Below, in pieces: positions 1 to 9,923 of a stretch of DNA of 64,000 nt (position 1 is its first letter; each line of letters opens with the position of its first letter). Position numbers and translations under genes: made by a program. The notes under the pieces are model-generated. The model was not told where the DNA came from. It searched no databases and worked only from the letters and a program-made list of their open reading frames with translations. This DNA is from Cynocephalus volans (Eukaryota; Chordata; Mammalia; Dermoptera; Cynocephalidae): contig NC_084462.1 of assembly GCF_027409185.1 (NCBI RefSeq), positions 154,739,490-154,803,489 of the forward strand, read 5' to 3'.

Positions 1-234
1 CTTTTGTAACCCTGAATAGACCAAGCCACATTATGGCCTTTGGGACAAGTGCTGACCTCAGGCCTATCTGAACATCCCCTAGAAGAACCACCTTGGTCTA
101 TTCTAAGCCAGTGGGATAGACTAGAACAGAGATGGCCACAGCTGCTAACTTGCCTAATTTTGCTCCTCTTCTGTTGCTTATAAGAAAAACCGAGGAATTT
201 AAAAAAGCTAAAATGAAAAAGGCAGGCAATACCA

Positions 235-1036
235 AATGCTAGGGAGGAGCTAGAACACTAGCTAGAACAGCTAGACCTCTTATTTCCTTCTGGGATGATA
301 ATGTAACTTGGTATAACCACTTTGAAAAACTGGAATTATCTATAAAAGATCTACATGCAGGGCTGGCCAGGTAGCTCAGTTGTTTAGAGTGCAGTGTTAT
401 TTACCCCAAGGTCAAGAGTTCGGATCCTCCTATGGGCCAGCTGCCAAAATTAAAAAATTAAAAATAAATAAATAAATAAATAAAAAGATCTACATGCACA
501 TCCCTTGTGACACAGCAATTTTTCTCCTAGCCATACACCCAAAAGAAAAAGGTATGTGTGTTTACTGAAAGACATGTATGAGGATATTCATAGCAACACT
601 ATTTTAATAGCTAAAAATTAGAAATAACCTAATGGCCTATCAACAATACAATAGATGAATAAATGATGGCATATTCATACAATGGAATATTAAACAAAAA
701 TGAGAATGAATGAACTACAACTTCACACAACATGGGGCATCATACCAACATAATGTTCAGCAAAAGAAGCCTGACACAGAGTGCGTCCTATATCATTCCA
801 TTCATATCAATTTCAAAAACAGGTAAAATAGTCTATGGAGTTAGATATTATGATAGAATATACTTTTTGAGGGGGTAGTGACTAGCAGGGGGCCTGAGGA
901 AGTTTTGGGGGTTCTGATAATGTTCTCTTAAATCTGGGTGCTGCATTACCAAATGTGTTCACTTTATGAACATCTGTCAATCTGTGTACACTTAAAATTT
1001 GTGCACTTTGTATATTATGTTTCAATAAAAAGTTCA
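235..1036 (+). mobile_element. Old L1 3' end (L1M type), interrupted by a SINE
   Basis: The text follows the 3' untranslated region of ancient mammalian L1 elements: a segment about an image of 'aatggaatattaaac', 'catgggg...cataatgttcagcaaaagaagcc', a 'ctgggtgctgcattacc' section, and the terminal 'tatgtttcaataaaaag' at about 1016-1032. It is well diverged and has no open reading frame. A younger SINE splits it at 360-482. The exact subfamily was not determined. Confidence 0.75.
360..482 (+). mobile_element. tRNA-derived SINE, monomer (CYN-like)
   Basis: A tRNA-Ile-like head (GGCTGGCCAGGTAGCTCAGTT, A box) and a B box (agagttcggatcctcc) are followed by an AAAT-rich tail. The flanks carry a perfect 16 bp target-site duplication, aaaagatctacatgca, at 344-359 and 483-498. 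The element lies inside an older L1 3' end, so it is the younger of the two. The Dermopteran CYN family is the best match from memory. Confidence 0.85.
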
Positions 1037-1842
1037 CTCTTCCCACAACCAGATGCTGTGGGAAGAGGTAAAACTATGCTCATTGCCATAAAGAACATCA
1101 ATGTACATCTTGGAAAGCATCACAGAGGAAGAGGCACTGGAGTTGGTTCTTAATTAAGAGTAGGGTTTAGATGGGAGGAGAGTTGGGAAGGCATTCCAAA
1201 ATGAAAGAACTTCATTAACCAAGAGTCCAGAGGTAAGAGTGCACAAAATGAGTTTGGGAAACAGTGAATTGATCAGTTTAGCAGGAGTGAGGGGTGAATG
1301 GTTGAAGAATTAAGACTGAATAGTTGGCTGGGGTCAGATTGTGGCTTCAAATGTTAGAGTTCAGAAATGGGTGGCCCTTGGCCCCATGAGGGCCTGTGTT
1401 TTCTTTTCTCTGCAATGATTCTTTACTTTTTTCACTTTATCCCCACTGTTTAATAATTGGGGGAGTTCACATAAAAATTCGAATTTCTGATGATAATACG
1501 ATTATATATTGTGAAAAATGATATTTCTTTTTGTTTAACATAGAAAGTTTTTAATATGTACAGTGCTTTATTTTTCTGCCTGGCACTTATAGGCATTTTT
1601 ATTTGCAACTCTGCATTTGGGAGCTTAATATTCATAAGTATTTATATTAATCCATTTGAGAATTCTCCTGAGAGGCTTTTTAAAGAGAATTTGAAATTAA
1701 AGATATTATTTTATGAAATTATTTTTATTATGGCACACTTCACAGCATCTCAGAGCTTCTCAGTTTAATAGTAAAATACTTTCATCTAGAATTTTAACTA
1801 TCAGTTAAGAATGACCAGAAATAATTTTCTTTTTCATTTTAG

Positions 1843-1883
1843 GTACTCCAGTAATTAAAGAGGATGAAGAAGAAGAAAACTAA
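1843..1883 (+). CDS. DNAL1: DNAL1 terminal exon, coding part (partial gene)
   Basis: DNAL1 is the leucine-rich-repeat light chain 1 of the axonemal outer dynein arm; it binds the dynein heavy-chain motor domain in motile cilia and flagella. Only the last coding segment is in the window. After the acceptor at 1841-1842, two bases complete a codon and the frame then reads TPVIKEDEEEEN and stops at TAA 1881-1883. This acidic tail matches the known C-terminus of DNAL1 as I recall it. All upstream exons, including the leucine-rich repeats, lie before the window. Position next to PNMA1 and MIDEAS agrees with human gene order. The identification rests on 13 residues plus synteny. Confidence 0.85.
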
Positions 1884-4427
1884 CACCGGGTTTTTCACTT
1901 TGTGTTAATTTATTTAAATATCATAAGAACAATAGATAAGTTTTGTATAATTGTCTACTTTAAAGTTTCTGTGTGGGGCAAAAGGTTCTTAAAAAAAATA
2001 ACACAAATCTCTCTTTTTTTTCCCCTTAACCTATTCAGTGTTTCTCCCCAACACCAGTAATGCTAACTTTATATATTCTAGTTCTCTTTTTAGAAACTAC
2101 AAAATTTTCATTTTTGTCTTCATTCGCAGTTATGTACTGTGTGGCCCCATCTACTGAAACCTTTATTGGCCAGTCATTTTTAACAACAAAGGAACAAATG
2201 TTCTTTATTCAGTTTGTTTGTTGTTTGTTTGGTCTTTTTTTTTTTGGCCAGGCATTTGAAGAGATGTACTTTTGAATCTGTAGAACATTTTTCCCGAAGG
2301 TCCATCTCCTTTGATTTAGAAGCACAAATGTATCATGCCTTTGTTCAGAAGGCAGAAGGGTGATGGGAAGAGTTCCTCTTAGAAATACAGCAGCAGCCCT
2401 AGAGCTAGGATGCCAAAGCCCAATTGGAATAGCTATGGTGAAAAAAGGAAAAATTAATATCTTGGAGGCCTTCTAGCCCATGTTATATTTAATTGTTTTT
2501 CTAAAAATGTGTGCATTGTCAACTGGAATTTAGGTTGTGTTCACGTGCATGGCCACTTGAGTCATTGTGTACAATCAGTCATTCTTTGATCTAGGTCAGT
2601 GGTTAAAATGACTGTCATGATCACTCCTTTGACCAGTAATGTGGCCATGGTACTCATGTGGACCTGGCCTTAAGCACACTTTTTGGCTTATAGTTCCTTA
2701 TGTTTAAAGCAGTAGTTATATGTGAATTCTCAGCCTAAATGTTGGCCATTGGTATATGTCAAAATCTACCCTAATGAATTTGGTCTGGTGATCCTCAATG
2801 CTGGGAAAAGTGATTGTTATGGTTATAAGTGTACAGACATAGAGATTGAATAATTACCTTTTAGTAAACGAAACCTTAGTATTTCAAGGTGTACTTTTGA
2901 GAAGTTCTAAGTTAAACAGCTTTTAAAATGTATGATGTAAGTGGTTGTGGAGGGAAGAGAGAAGAGATGTTTTATTATAGGATCCCAGGCAAATGGCAGT
3001 GTATTTGAGGATTGCCTCCTATATGAAGCATTGTAGGTGATTTAACCTCAAAATTGCAAAGCAATAGTTAGATGCAGAGATTAGAATTTATCATGTAAGA
3101 AGATTTTTTTCTGGAAAATGCAAGGCGTTGTAGTCAGTAACCAGACACAGATGCATTCACTAACCATAGCAGACCATGACTGAATCATTCATGGATTGCA
3201 GAAAAGAAGTCAGGAGCCCTCTGCCAAATTGTGCCTAAAATCCCTCAACCAGAGACTATTGATTCTTGTTTCCCCATCTACTTGTGTGATTTTACTTGCA
3301 TAAAATCACAGTGAAAGAGGGGAAAATCACTTTTAAAAAGTGATTGCATAAGTAGCCCTTGGTTTCAGAAGTTTTCAGTATCATTTAAGTAGGAATTACT
3401 TGATTTTTCTAAGAGTCACTCTGATCAAAAGGGACCACTGCTTTGACAATCAACCCTAAATACAAACAAGAGGAAAACTTAGTCTAATATCTTTCTAGCT
3501 TCCTTTTAGCTCTTTCTTTCAATCTGATAGGAAGAAACCTTTACTCCGACGGGCTTATACATTCAAAGCCTCTGGGCATATCTTTTGTGAACTATAGGTT
3601 CATTTTCCTTGCTGATGTTTGAGTCCCCATAAGCTGAGAGGGAAGATGATCTTCTTTACTTGTAGTTTGCACTTCATCCAGTAGGCACACTTGAAGCCAT
3701 ATTGCTGTATGTGGGCATATTTTCTAAGAGTTACCCTGGAATAAGGAATGGTTGACTTCATATTGAATTTATTTGTAAAATGGCTTATGGTTTTGGTATT
3801 TGGTTTTTCTGAATTCTGTAATATAGAAACTAGTTTTCTTCTCTTTTTCTCCTTGTTTCTTAGTGTCTCTTAATCACTAGTAGTTCTCAGAGAAATGTAA
3901 GGTGTTTTTCTGTGTCCCTTTCACACAAAATTTCAACACAAAATTCATATTCAGTTCCATTCAACAAATATTTGGATATGTTGCATCCCTGTTCATGGAA
4001 TCAAAGTCAGAATCCATGCCATTAGAAAATGGAAGATAAGGGTGTATGAAGAAGTTCAGGATGTTTTCTAAAATCGTTCCTCAAATCATCCTTTACTGCT
4101 GCAAATTTAGCTGATACTAAATGCCTTTGGTTTATGTGTCTTGGATTAGATATTTTACCTACTTGAAATGGATTCTCTCTGTGCTCCTAGTTTAAGGAAT
4201 TAAGCTATAAGTGGATCATTTAAATTTCTTACCCCTATTCTTATAAATGATAGTAGAAGCTCTGGAATCAGTTCACTATCTTTATTTTCACAGCAAATTT
4301 GATTTTAGTCTACTAAGGAATTTAATTTTTCTATGTTCCCTAACTCTAAGCTTGTGGCCATATTTCCCAGTCAGGCCTTGAAAGACTTTTGTGTTCTCTG
4401 TTAATAGGATTTTGTTCCTTTAAACCA

Positions 4428-4650
4428 GAGATTCTCAACCTTGGCACTATTAACATTTTGGGCTGCATAATTCATTGTTGTGGGGGGATGTCCTGTGTAT
4501 CATAGGATATTTAGCAGCATCCCTGGCCTCTGCGTAGTAGATGCTAGTAGAACCCCCTCCCCAGTTGTGACAACAAAAGATGTTTCCAGACATTGCCATC
4601 TGTACCCTGGGGAAGGGAGGTGAGAACAGATTCTCCCTTGGTTAAGAATC
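4428..4650 (-). mobile_element. MER20 (hAT-Charlie DNA transposon remnant)
   Basis: The segment reads 'agagattctcaaccttggcactattaacattttggg' in pieces, then 'ttagcagcatccctggcctct' and 'gttgtgacaacaaaagatgt', ending near 'ggttaagaatcagcgct'. These are the hallmarks of MER20, a non-autonomous hAT transposon shared by placental mammals. Orientation is assigned from memory of the consensus. Confidence 0.8.
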
Positions 4651-6810
4651 AGCGCTTTATACACCAACATTCCTTTTGTCCAAGGCCCATCTACTTTTAC
4701 TCTCTAGCCATGTGCCACTTGAGTTGTATGAGAGAAGGTGATGTATTTAATAATCATGAAAGGAGGGAGATGGCCACTGGTATTTCCCCTTTTTGTAGTG
4801 CTCATTTTCATAATTTTCACGTTAGGAACTCAGGGCTGAAAGGTTTAACTTATCTTTTTTCAGCAGGGTCTCAACTTTTTTTTCTTAGCATTCTTATCTT
4901 AGGACAGTAATTATTAACCTACCTCTCTGTTACTATCAACAGAATCCAACTTTGTGATAGATTTTGCTTTGTCTCTAAAGTTTAATATTTTGAGTGTACT
5001 TTAGAAAATGGATCATCATTCTTTAAGCGTCATTCATTGTCTAATGATGCATAGAATTTTACAGACTGTGGCAATCATTAAATACAGAAAAATATTGTAT
5101 AAAATATGATAATCATATATGAAAGTTAGCTGGTGTAGACTTCGATTTTGGGTGTGATCAGAAGAATGTCTGCTCATGACAACTTGTGAATAACTCGGTG
5201 TGGTTACTGGATCCATTCCACATACAGAGGCGGTATAAGGCACTTGAATGTGATTCCTGTGTGGAAAGAAAATTTCCACTTGTACAGGTGCTTCTTCTGA
5301 CACCTTTACCAGTGGTCTGAAGCCAAATATGGAGGAATTAGAAATCAATCTTGACTATTGACTTATTCTCAGAGTAGGTGATATATAAATAGAGTTGGAA
5401 TTCTACCTGGGTTTTTTTTTGAAGGGATACATGGAAAACTGTAGGACCCAGAAAGGTTGGACTTAATCATTCACTCAAAAAAATTGGAGAAAAGTGTCAA
5501 AGCAGCGATCATGATTACTTAGTGTCTCTCTGATGCAGTCAGACCATCGATCAGTTCACTAAGACCTTACGTGTTGTATGTATTGGTAAAGGGAGAAAAC
5601 TGCTAAGATGCAAGTTATACTTTACCAGAAATTTATTCCTTTGGCACACAATTTCTTTATTTGGGCTGTTTAATGTGTCTGTAAATAATGAAATATAAAA
5701 TAAGATTCAGTATAGCAGAGTTGGTGCTTCTTCTGACACAGCTAACTTGATTGTATTCTTTATCTTCACTCTAGCATGTGTCATATTTTCTTTTTGTGAA
5801 ATCATAAAATAAGTAAAAATTTAAAAATTAAGGGTTACATTTAAAAATGACTGAACTTTTAGAAATACCATATCTGTATCTCTTTTCCTGCCTTTTTATA
5901 AATCAGTGAGTACAAAGGAAAAAAACTGAAAGGAAAAGCTAGACTGAGTCTTACGTTTTTCTGACCTAAGATACATTGGTAAAACTTCACTTGACACTTG
6001 GAGAAGTCATACCTGGATTCTAGTTAATTTCCCATATTGGGCAGGTTAGAGGGGAACCAGCCAACCAAATTATTATCTAGCAAATTTAACAAGGGGGTGG
6101 GGGAGAGTAAACTATTTTTCAGTAGATTTGCACTTTAAAATGATGAACTGGATGTTGGTGGAAAGTACTTTCAAAGGGCAGATGAGTAAATACCTAGTCT
6201 GCACATGGATGTTAGAGAATCAAACTTCACCCTTGGTCGTCCTGAGCTCACATGAACAGTTGCTGTCTATTGGTATAATCAGCGTCAGGATTTCCCAATT
6301 TCCCTACTTGGCTCATCTTCCATGTCTGCTATATCCACGATCATCCCTCTGGGGGATGTGCCAAGTAGTTCTACTCAGAATAGAAACTTAGTATTATCTT
6401 TCCCACATATAGATTTAAAAAGTTAATGTACATGTTGGCTAAATTAAGTTGTAGCTAACATTACATGGTGAGAAGCTCTTTGCTTCTTTGAACAGCAGGC
6501 TACCTGCTTCTGAGGTGTTATTGCCTAGAGAGCTCAATCCCATCAAGACTGGCGAGTTGGAAGCCGAAGCAAAAATATTTATAGCTGGCTACTTCTCCCC
6601 AGGTTGTCAGTTATGATCGTAAGCATCATTCTAGAATCTTTGGCTTCTAGAACCAACTCCATTCTGAAGAACATTTTAACATCTAGTAATACTTTGGTAA
6701 TCTTTTGTACACAGGAATTTTGTAGCATGACTTTATGACTAAACTTATTATGTTAAATTATTTAGAAATGTTGAGTTTCTGTTATTTTGTGAGACTTATT
6801 TTAAAATAGT

Positions 6811-6816
6811 AATAAA
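6811..6816 (+). promoter_or_regulatory. DNAL1: Candidate poly(A) signal AATAAA for DNAL1
   Basis: A canonical hexamer lies about 4.9 kb after the stop codon, with T-rich and GT-containing sequence just downstream, as expected for a cleavage site near 6830-6840. Use is inferred, not shown. Confidence 0.4.
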
Positions 6817-6959
6817 TTGTGTTATTTTGTACAAAAATTAATCTGCATCTTATTTGATGATATGATCATTAGTTTAACTAATATAGAGTAGAGCAACCAT
6901 GTGAACTTTCAATGATATTTGGTCCTGAAGAAAGTCAGCTTTTGGATAACATTCCACAC

Positions 6960-7011
6960 AGCTTGTGTTTGTGTATGTGTGTATGTGTGTGAGTGAGTGA
7001 GAGACAGACAT

Positions 7012-7048
<37 letters not shown>

Positions 7049-7050
7049 AG
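6960..7050. repeat. Compound microsatellite (TG)n / (GA)n
   Basis: A degenerate TGTG run with TGTATGTG units passes into TGAGTGAG and then an almost pure GA run of roughly 15 units ending near 7046. It is a simple repeat, likely length-polymorphic. Confidence 0.9.
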
Positions 7051-7781
7051 CTCATTTCTTTATGCTAATTTTTTTTTCAGTAGTTCACTACCAATAATTA
7101 TCTCCTATCCCAGGTTTGTAAAACTCAAAAGTTCTGTGGGCACCATTTCAAATTATTAGGCTCCTGGAAAGAATGCTTCCAGGTCAAGTACTGCTGCACT
7201 TGGCCATTCCTAATTCTCACCTTATTTTAAAGTTTAGCTGATAGGCCCTTGAATTGAGAAACAGGAATGACCCAGCAATATCAGTAACATTACACGTTTG
7301 CCAGCACATATTCTGAGCTATCAGCCAAAATATAATTTTGGTCATAGAATAGGATTGTAGTGCAGTTTCTACTTGTTATTCCACAGTTCTTTGATTATGT
7401 GGATATGTTTCTTGCTGCTGTCCTCTTAAAAAGCAGAAAAATTTTAATTTCTGAACCTGTAAAGAGAAAGCCTTAATTCAGATCATAAATTATTTTTAGT
7501 TGTTTCCTAGAAAAAAGGGTGGACATCTAGGATCCTGGCATTGTTTTATATTATATATGTATTATATTAAATTTATATGTATGCAGTGTAGATATATACA
7601 ATTGTTATAATTAAATAGTAAAAGTCAGAATTCTAGGTGATGACCTTCCCTCCCATGATACAATCAGCTCTGCCGCTATAAAAAGAAGGTACATATTCTT
7701 ATGTACATCGACAGGTGCCCATAACATACCAGGTGAAGAAATTAAAAGAACCCCTATTTATTTTTAAGAATGTAATGTGTT

Positions 7782-7873
7782 GGCAGGCCAGTTAGCTCAG
7801 TTGGTTGGAGTGCAGCCTTATAACACCCAGGTCAAGGGTTTGAATCTTCATACTTGCCAGCCACCCAAAAAAA
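7782..7873 (+). mobile_element. tRNA-derived SINE, monomer (CYN-like)
   Basis: The element starts GGCAGGCCAGTTAGCTCAGT with a clear A box, has a B-box-like 'caagggtttgaatctt', and ends in a short A-run. It is the monomeric form of the same SINE family seen at 360-482. I could not define a clean target-site duplication; the 3' side merges with a simple repeat. Confidence 0.75.
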
Positions 7874-8275
7874 TGTTTGTGTATGGAGAGTGTGTACATT
7901 TATATGGTGGCTGGGTGGCGTGTGGTGGCAGTGGGAGTGTTTGTGTATGTGTGGGGAGAAATGGGAATGTATGTTGGAGGCTGGGTGACTGGATAGTGTG
8001 CGTGCATAGTGGGAGGAGGGGTGTTTATGATGGAGTATGGGGGTGGTGAGGGTGAATGCATGAAGATAGGTGTATGAGAGGTGGGGGGAGTGTGTGTGTG
8101 CACCTGATGCCATTGGGAACAGAGGGGGAAGCTATGTGAGCCTGTGGATAGGGGACAGGAGACATGGCAAGTGTTTATGAGGGGTGAAGATATGTGTATC
8201 TGTGGCGAGGGGAGGCAAGTATGTGGAGATGTGTGTGAGGGAAGGAGAGTGAGAGAGGGAGTACAGACATGACCT
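7874..8275 (+). repeat. Degenerate G-rich GT/GA tract, strongly strand-asymmetric
   Basis: About 400 bases are built of G, T and A with few C, in unordered units such as 'gtgtgtggtggcagtggg', 'ggaggaggggtg', 'tgggggtggtgaggg' and 'gaggtggggggagtg'. It begins immediately at the 3' end of the SINE at 7782-7873. Open frames on the minus strand here are low-complexity artefacts. Confidence 0.8.
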
Positions 8276-8525
8276 GGGAAGTGAAGACACGATTGAGTAT
8301 ACAGAAAAATCTGGAAGAATATATACCAGTATTGGGCTTTGTAAATTCTGTACCATATGATTGTTACATGAGTCAACAGCTATAATTTTCAAAACTTATT
8401 AGGGGAAAACCCCATTGATCACGTAACGGTTATGGAGTCACTTCTGTATTTACTAAGGATCTCAAAAGATGGATGTCTTCGGTCACTGAATCTCTGTAGT
8501 CAAATAAACATGTTTTTAAGCCATA

Positions 8526-8954
8526 GTTCCCTTTTTATGTCTCCTTGATATAAAATGGCTGCTGTAAAACACTTATTTTACACATGTATGATGAGTTATA
8601 ATTATCTCTTCAGTGAAACAAAAATTTCTAGCTGAAAAGTGATTCAAAAATGGAGAAAAAAAACATTGCTAAATAACCTCCTGAACCCCATTTCAGGATT
8701 TTCTCAAATTTTGTAGTAAATGTTTTACTTATACACGTCTATTTAATCTTCTAGCATTTGCCTTGAAAAGAACATGTAAAAATTGAACACACTAAAAGGT
8801 ACTGCAATTTAAACTCATAGTATAAAGTTTAAAAGTAAAAAAAAAATTGCAGTTTTTTTTTTTAATGACACGGGGGAAAGTCTTCTTAAGAAAAAAGGAT
8901 ACAGGACTTAATTACACTGAAAACTTCTATACATGTCAGAAAAATGAGAACACA
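8526..8954. other. Gap between convergent DNAL1 and PNMA1
   Basis: AT-rich sequence between the second DNAL1 poly(A) candidate and the PNMA1 3' end, including A and T runs near 8830-8865. I see no gene or recognisable repeat in it. Confidence 0.5.
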
Positions 8955-8973
8955 ATAGAATTTTAAAAATATT

Positions 8974-8979
8974 TTTATT
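8974..8979 (-). promoter_or_regulatory. PNMA1: Candidate poly(A) signal AATAAA for PNMA1
   Basis: The plus strand reads TTTATT, which is AATAAA on the PNMA1 strand. It is the only canonical hexamer on that strand that I noticed between here and the stop codon. Confidence 0.55.
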
Positions 8980-9551
8980 CATATACATCTATTTGATAAC
9001 TTCAAATTTAGAATCCTTAGAATCAGCATAAACAAGAAGTATTACATGACAAAGATTTGAAATAGGTGAACAGATTAATGTAAGTGGCTTATATCAACCT
9101 CTACATGTGATTTATATCTGTATCTTATACAGTGAAAAATAGATTCACAGTTCCATAATTGCAGTATTTTTCTAACACCCCATTTTGTAATCTCAGTACT
9201 TTTCAATTAAACTAACCCTGATGTTTAAAGATGAGAAATAAATTTGCATTTAAAGTTGAGTAGCTAATATCTAATAAATTCAAATTTCTTTCCATTAATA
9301 TAAATCAGGAACAATTTACAGTAAACACAAACTATCCATGATATTAGTAAGAACAGTTCACATTTTTACTGAACACTTCCTGTGAGCCAGCCCCTGTGCT
9401 AAATGTCTGAACATGCAATTTCATTTAATTATCTCAATGGGAAACTTCACAGGTTCACATTTTCACAACTGATGATGCCACGATGAAAGCTTGCACTGCA
9501 CACTTGTGTCCAAGCCTTTCCCTGGCATTTTAGCCAGCATGACCCATTTGT

Positions 9552-9697
9552 TTTTTGTTTTTTTTTTTTTTTTTCCGTGACCGGCACTCAGCCAGTGAGT
9601 GCACCGGTCATTCCCATATAGGATCCGAACCCGCGACGGGAGCGCGGCCGCGCTCCCAGCGCAGCACGCTACCGAGCGCGCCACGGGCTCGGCCCTG
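9552..9697 (-). mobile_element. Dimeric tRNA-derived SINE in the PNMA1 3' UTR
   Basis: On the minus strand it starts GGCCGAGCCCGTGGCGCGCT, has a GC-rich spacer, a B box 'gcgggttcggatcct', then a second partial unit 'accggtgcactcactggct', and ends in an A tail (T run on plus at about 9552-9574). A perfect 15 bp target duplication, gcatgacccatttgt, flanks it at 9537-9551 and 9698-9712. Low divergence and intact ends suggest a recent insertion. Confidence 0.85.
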
Positions 9698-9923
9698 GCA
9701 TGACCCATTTGTATTGTTGTAGCTGCTCATGGTGCTCACTTGCAAAACTTTACAAATGTTACACAAATATACAGGCCTGACTCCCCCGCCCGCCAAAAGA
9801 CAAAAACATAAACAGAACGCGGCTAAGTCTTTACTACTCAGAGACACCACACCATTAAGACCGCACAGGAACCACGAAAGCAGATGTGATGTAGGTATGC
9901 ACTAGAGCCCCCTTTCCTGGGAC

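Larger units (their letters stand above)
1..1842 (+). other. DNAL1: Last intron of DNAL1 (3' part)
   Basis: The stretch ends in a polypyrimidine tract and AG at 1841-1842, directly before the recognised terminal coding segment of DNAL1, so it is intronic. It contains an old L1 3' end (about 235-1036) split by a SINE. The remainder, about 1040-1840, is AT-rich sequence with no exon I can recognise; the short open frames there are chance. Confidence 0.75.
1884..8525 (+). other. DNAL1: DNAL1 3' UTR and downstream flank
   Basis: This is AT-rich, non-coding sequence after the DNAL1 stop. Two AATAAA signals are plausible 3' ends: 6811-6816, followed by TTATTTTGT sequence, and 8503-8508. I cannot tell which is used, so the UTR could be about 5 or 6.6 kb, or shorter with a variant signal. 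It holds a MER20 copy (4428-4650), a GT/GA microsatellite (6960-7050), a monomeric SINE (7782-7873) and a G-rich simple tract (7874-8275). I see no gene in it. Confidence 0.55.
8955..9923 (-). other. PNMA1: PNMA1 3' UTR
   Basis: AT-rich sequence downstream of the PNMA1 stop on the minus strand. A canonical AATAAA on that strand lies at 8974-8979, giving a predicted cleavage site near 8955 and a UTR of about 0.97 kb. A SINE lies in sense orientation at 9552-9697. The 3' end is inferred from the signal only. Confidence 0.6.

Noticed and set aside
1180-1380. Possible ancient repeat in the DNAL1 intron
   Set aside because: Phrases such as 'gggaaggcattccaaaatg' hint at an old repeat but I could not place it in any family with confidence.
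7782-7873. tRNA gene-like A and B boxes
   Set aside because: The sequence is a SINE head: it is followed by an A run, the cloverleaf does not pair properly and many copies occur in the window.
7832-8376. His/Ser/Thr/Pro-rich minus-strand frames
   Set aside because: They are translations of the G-rich simple tract; low complexity only.
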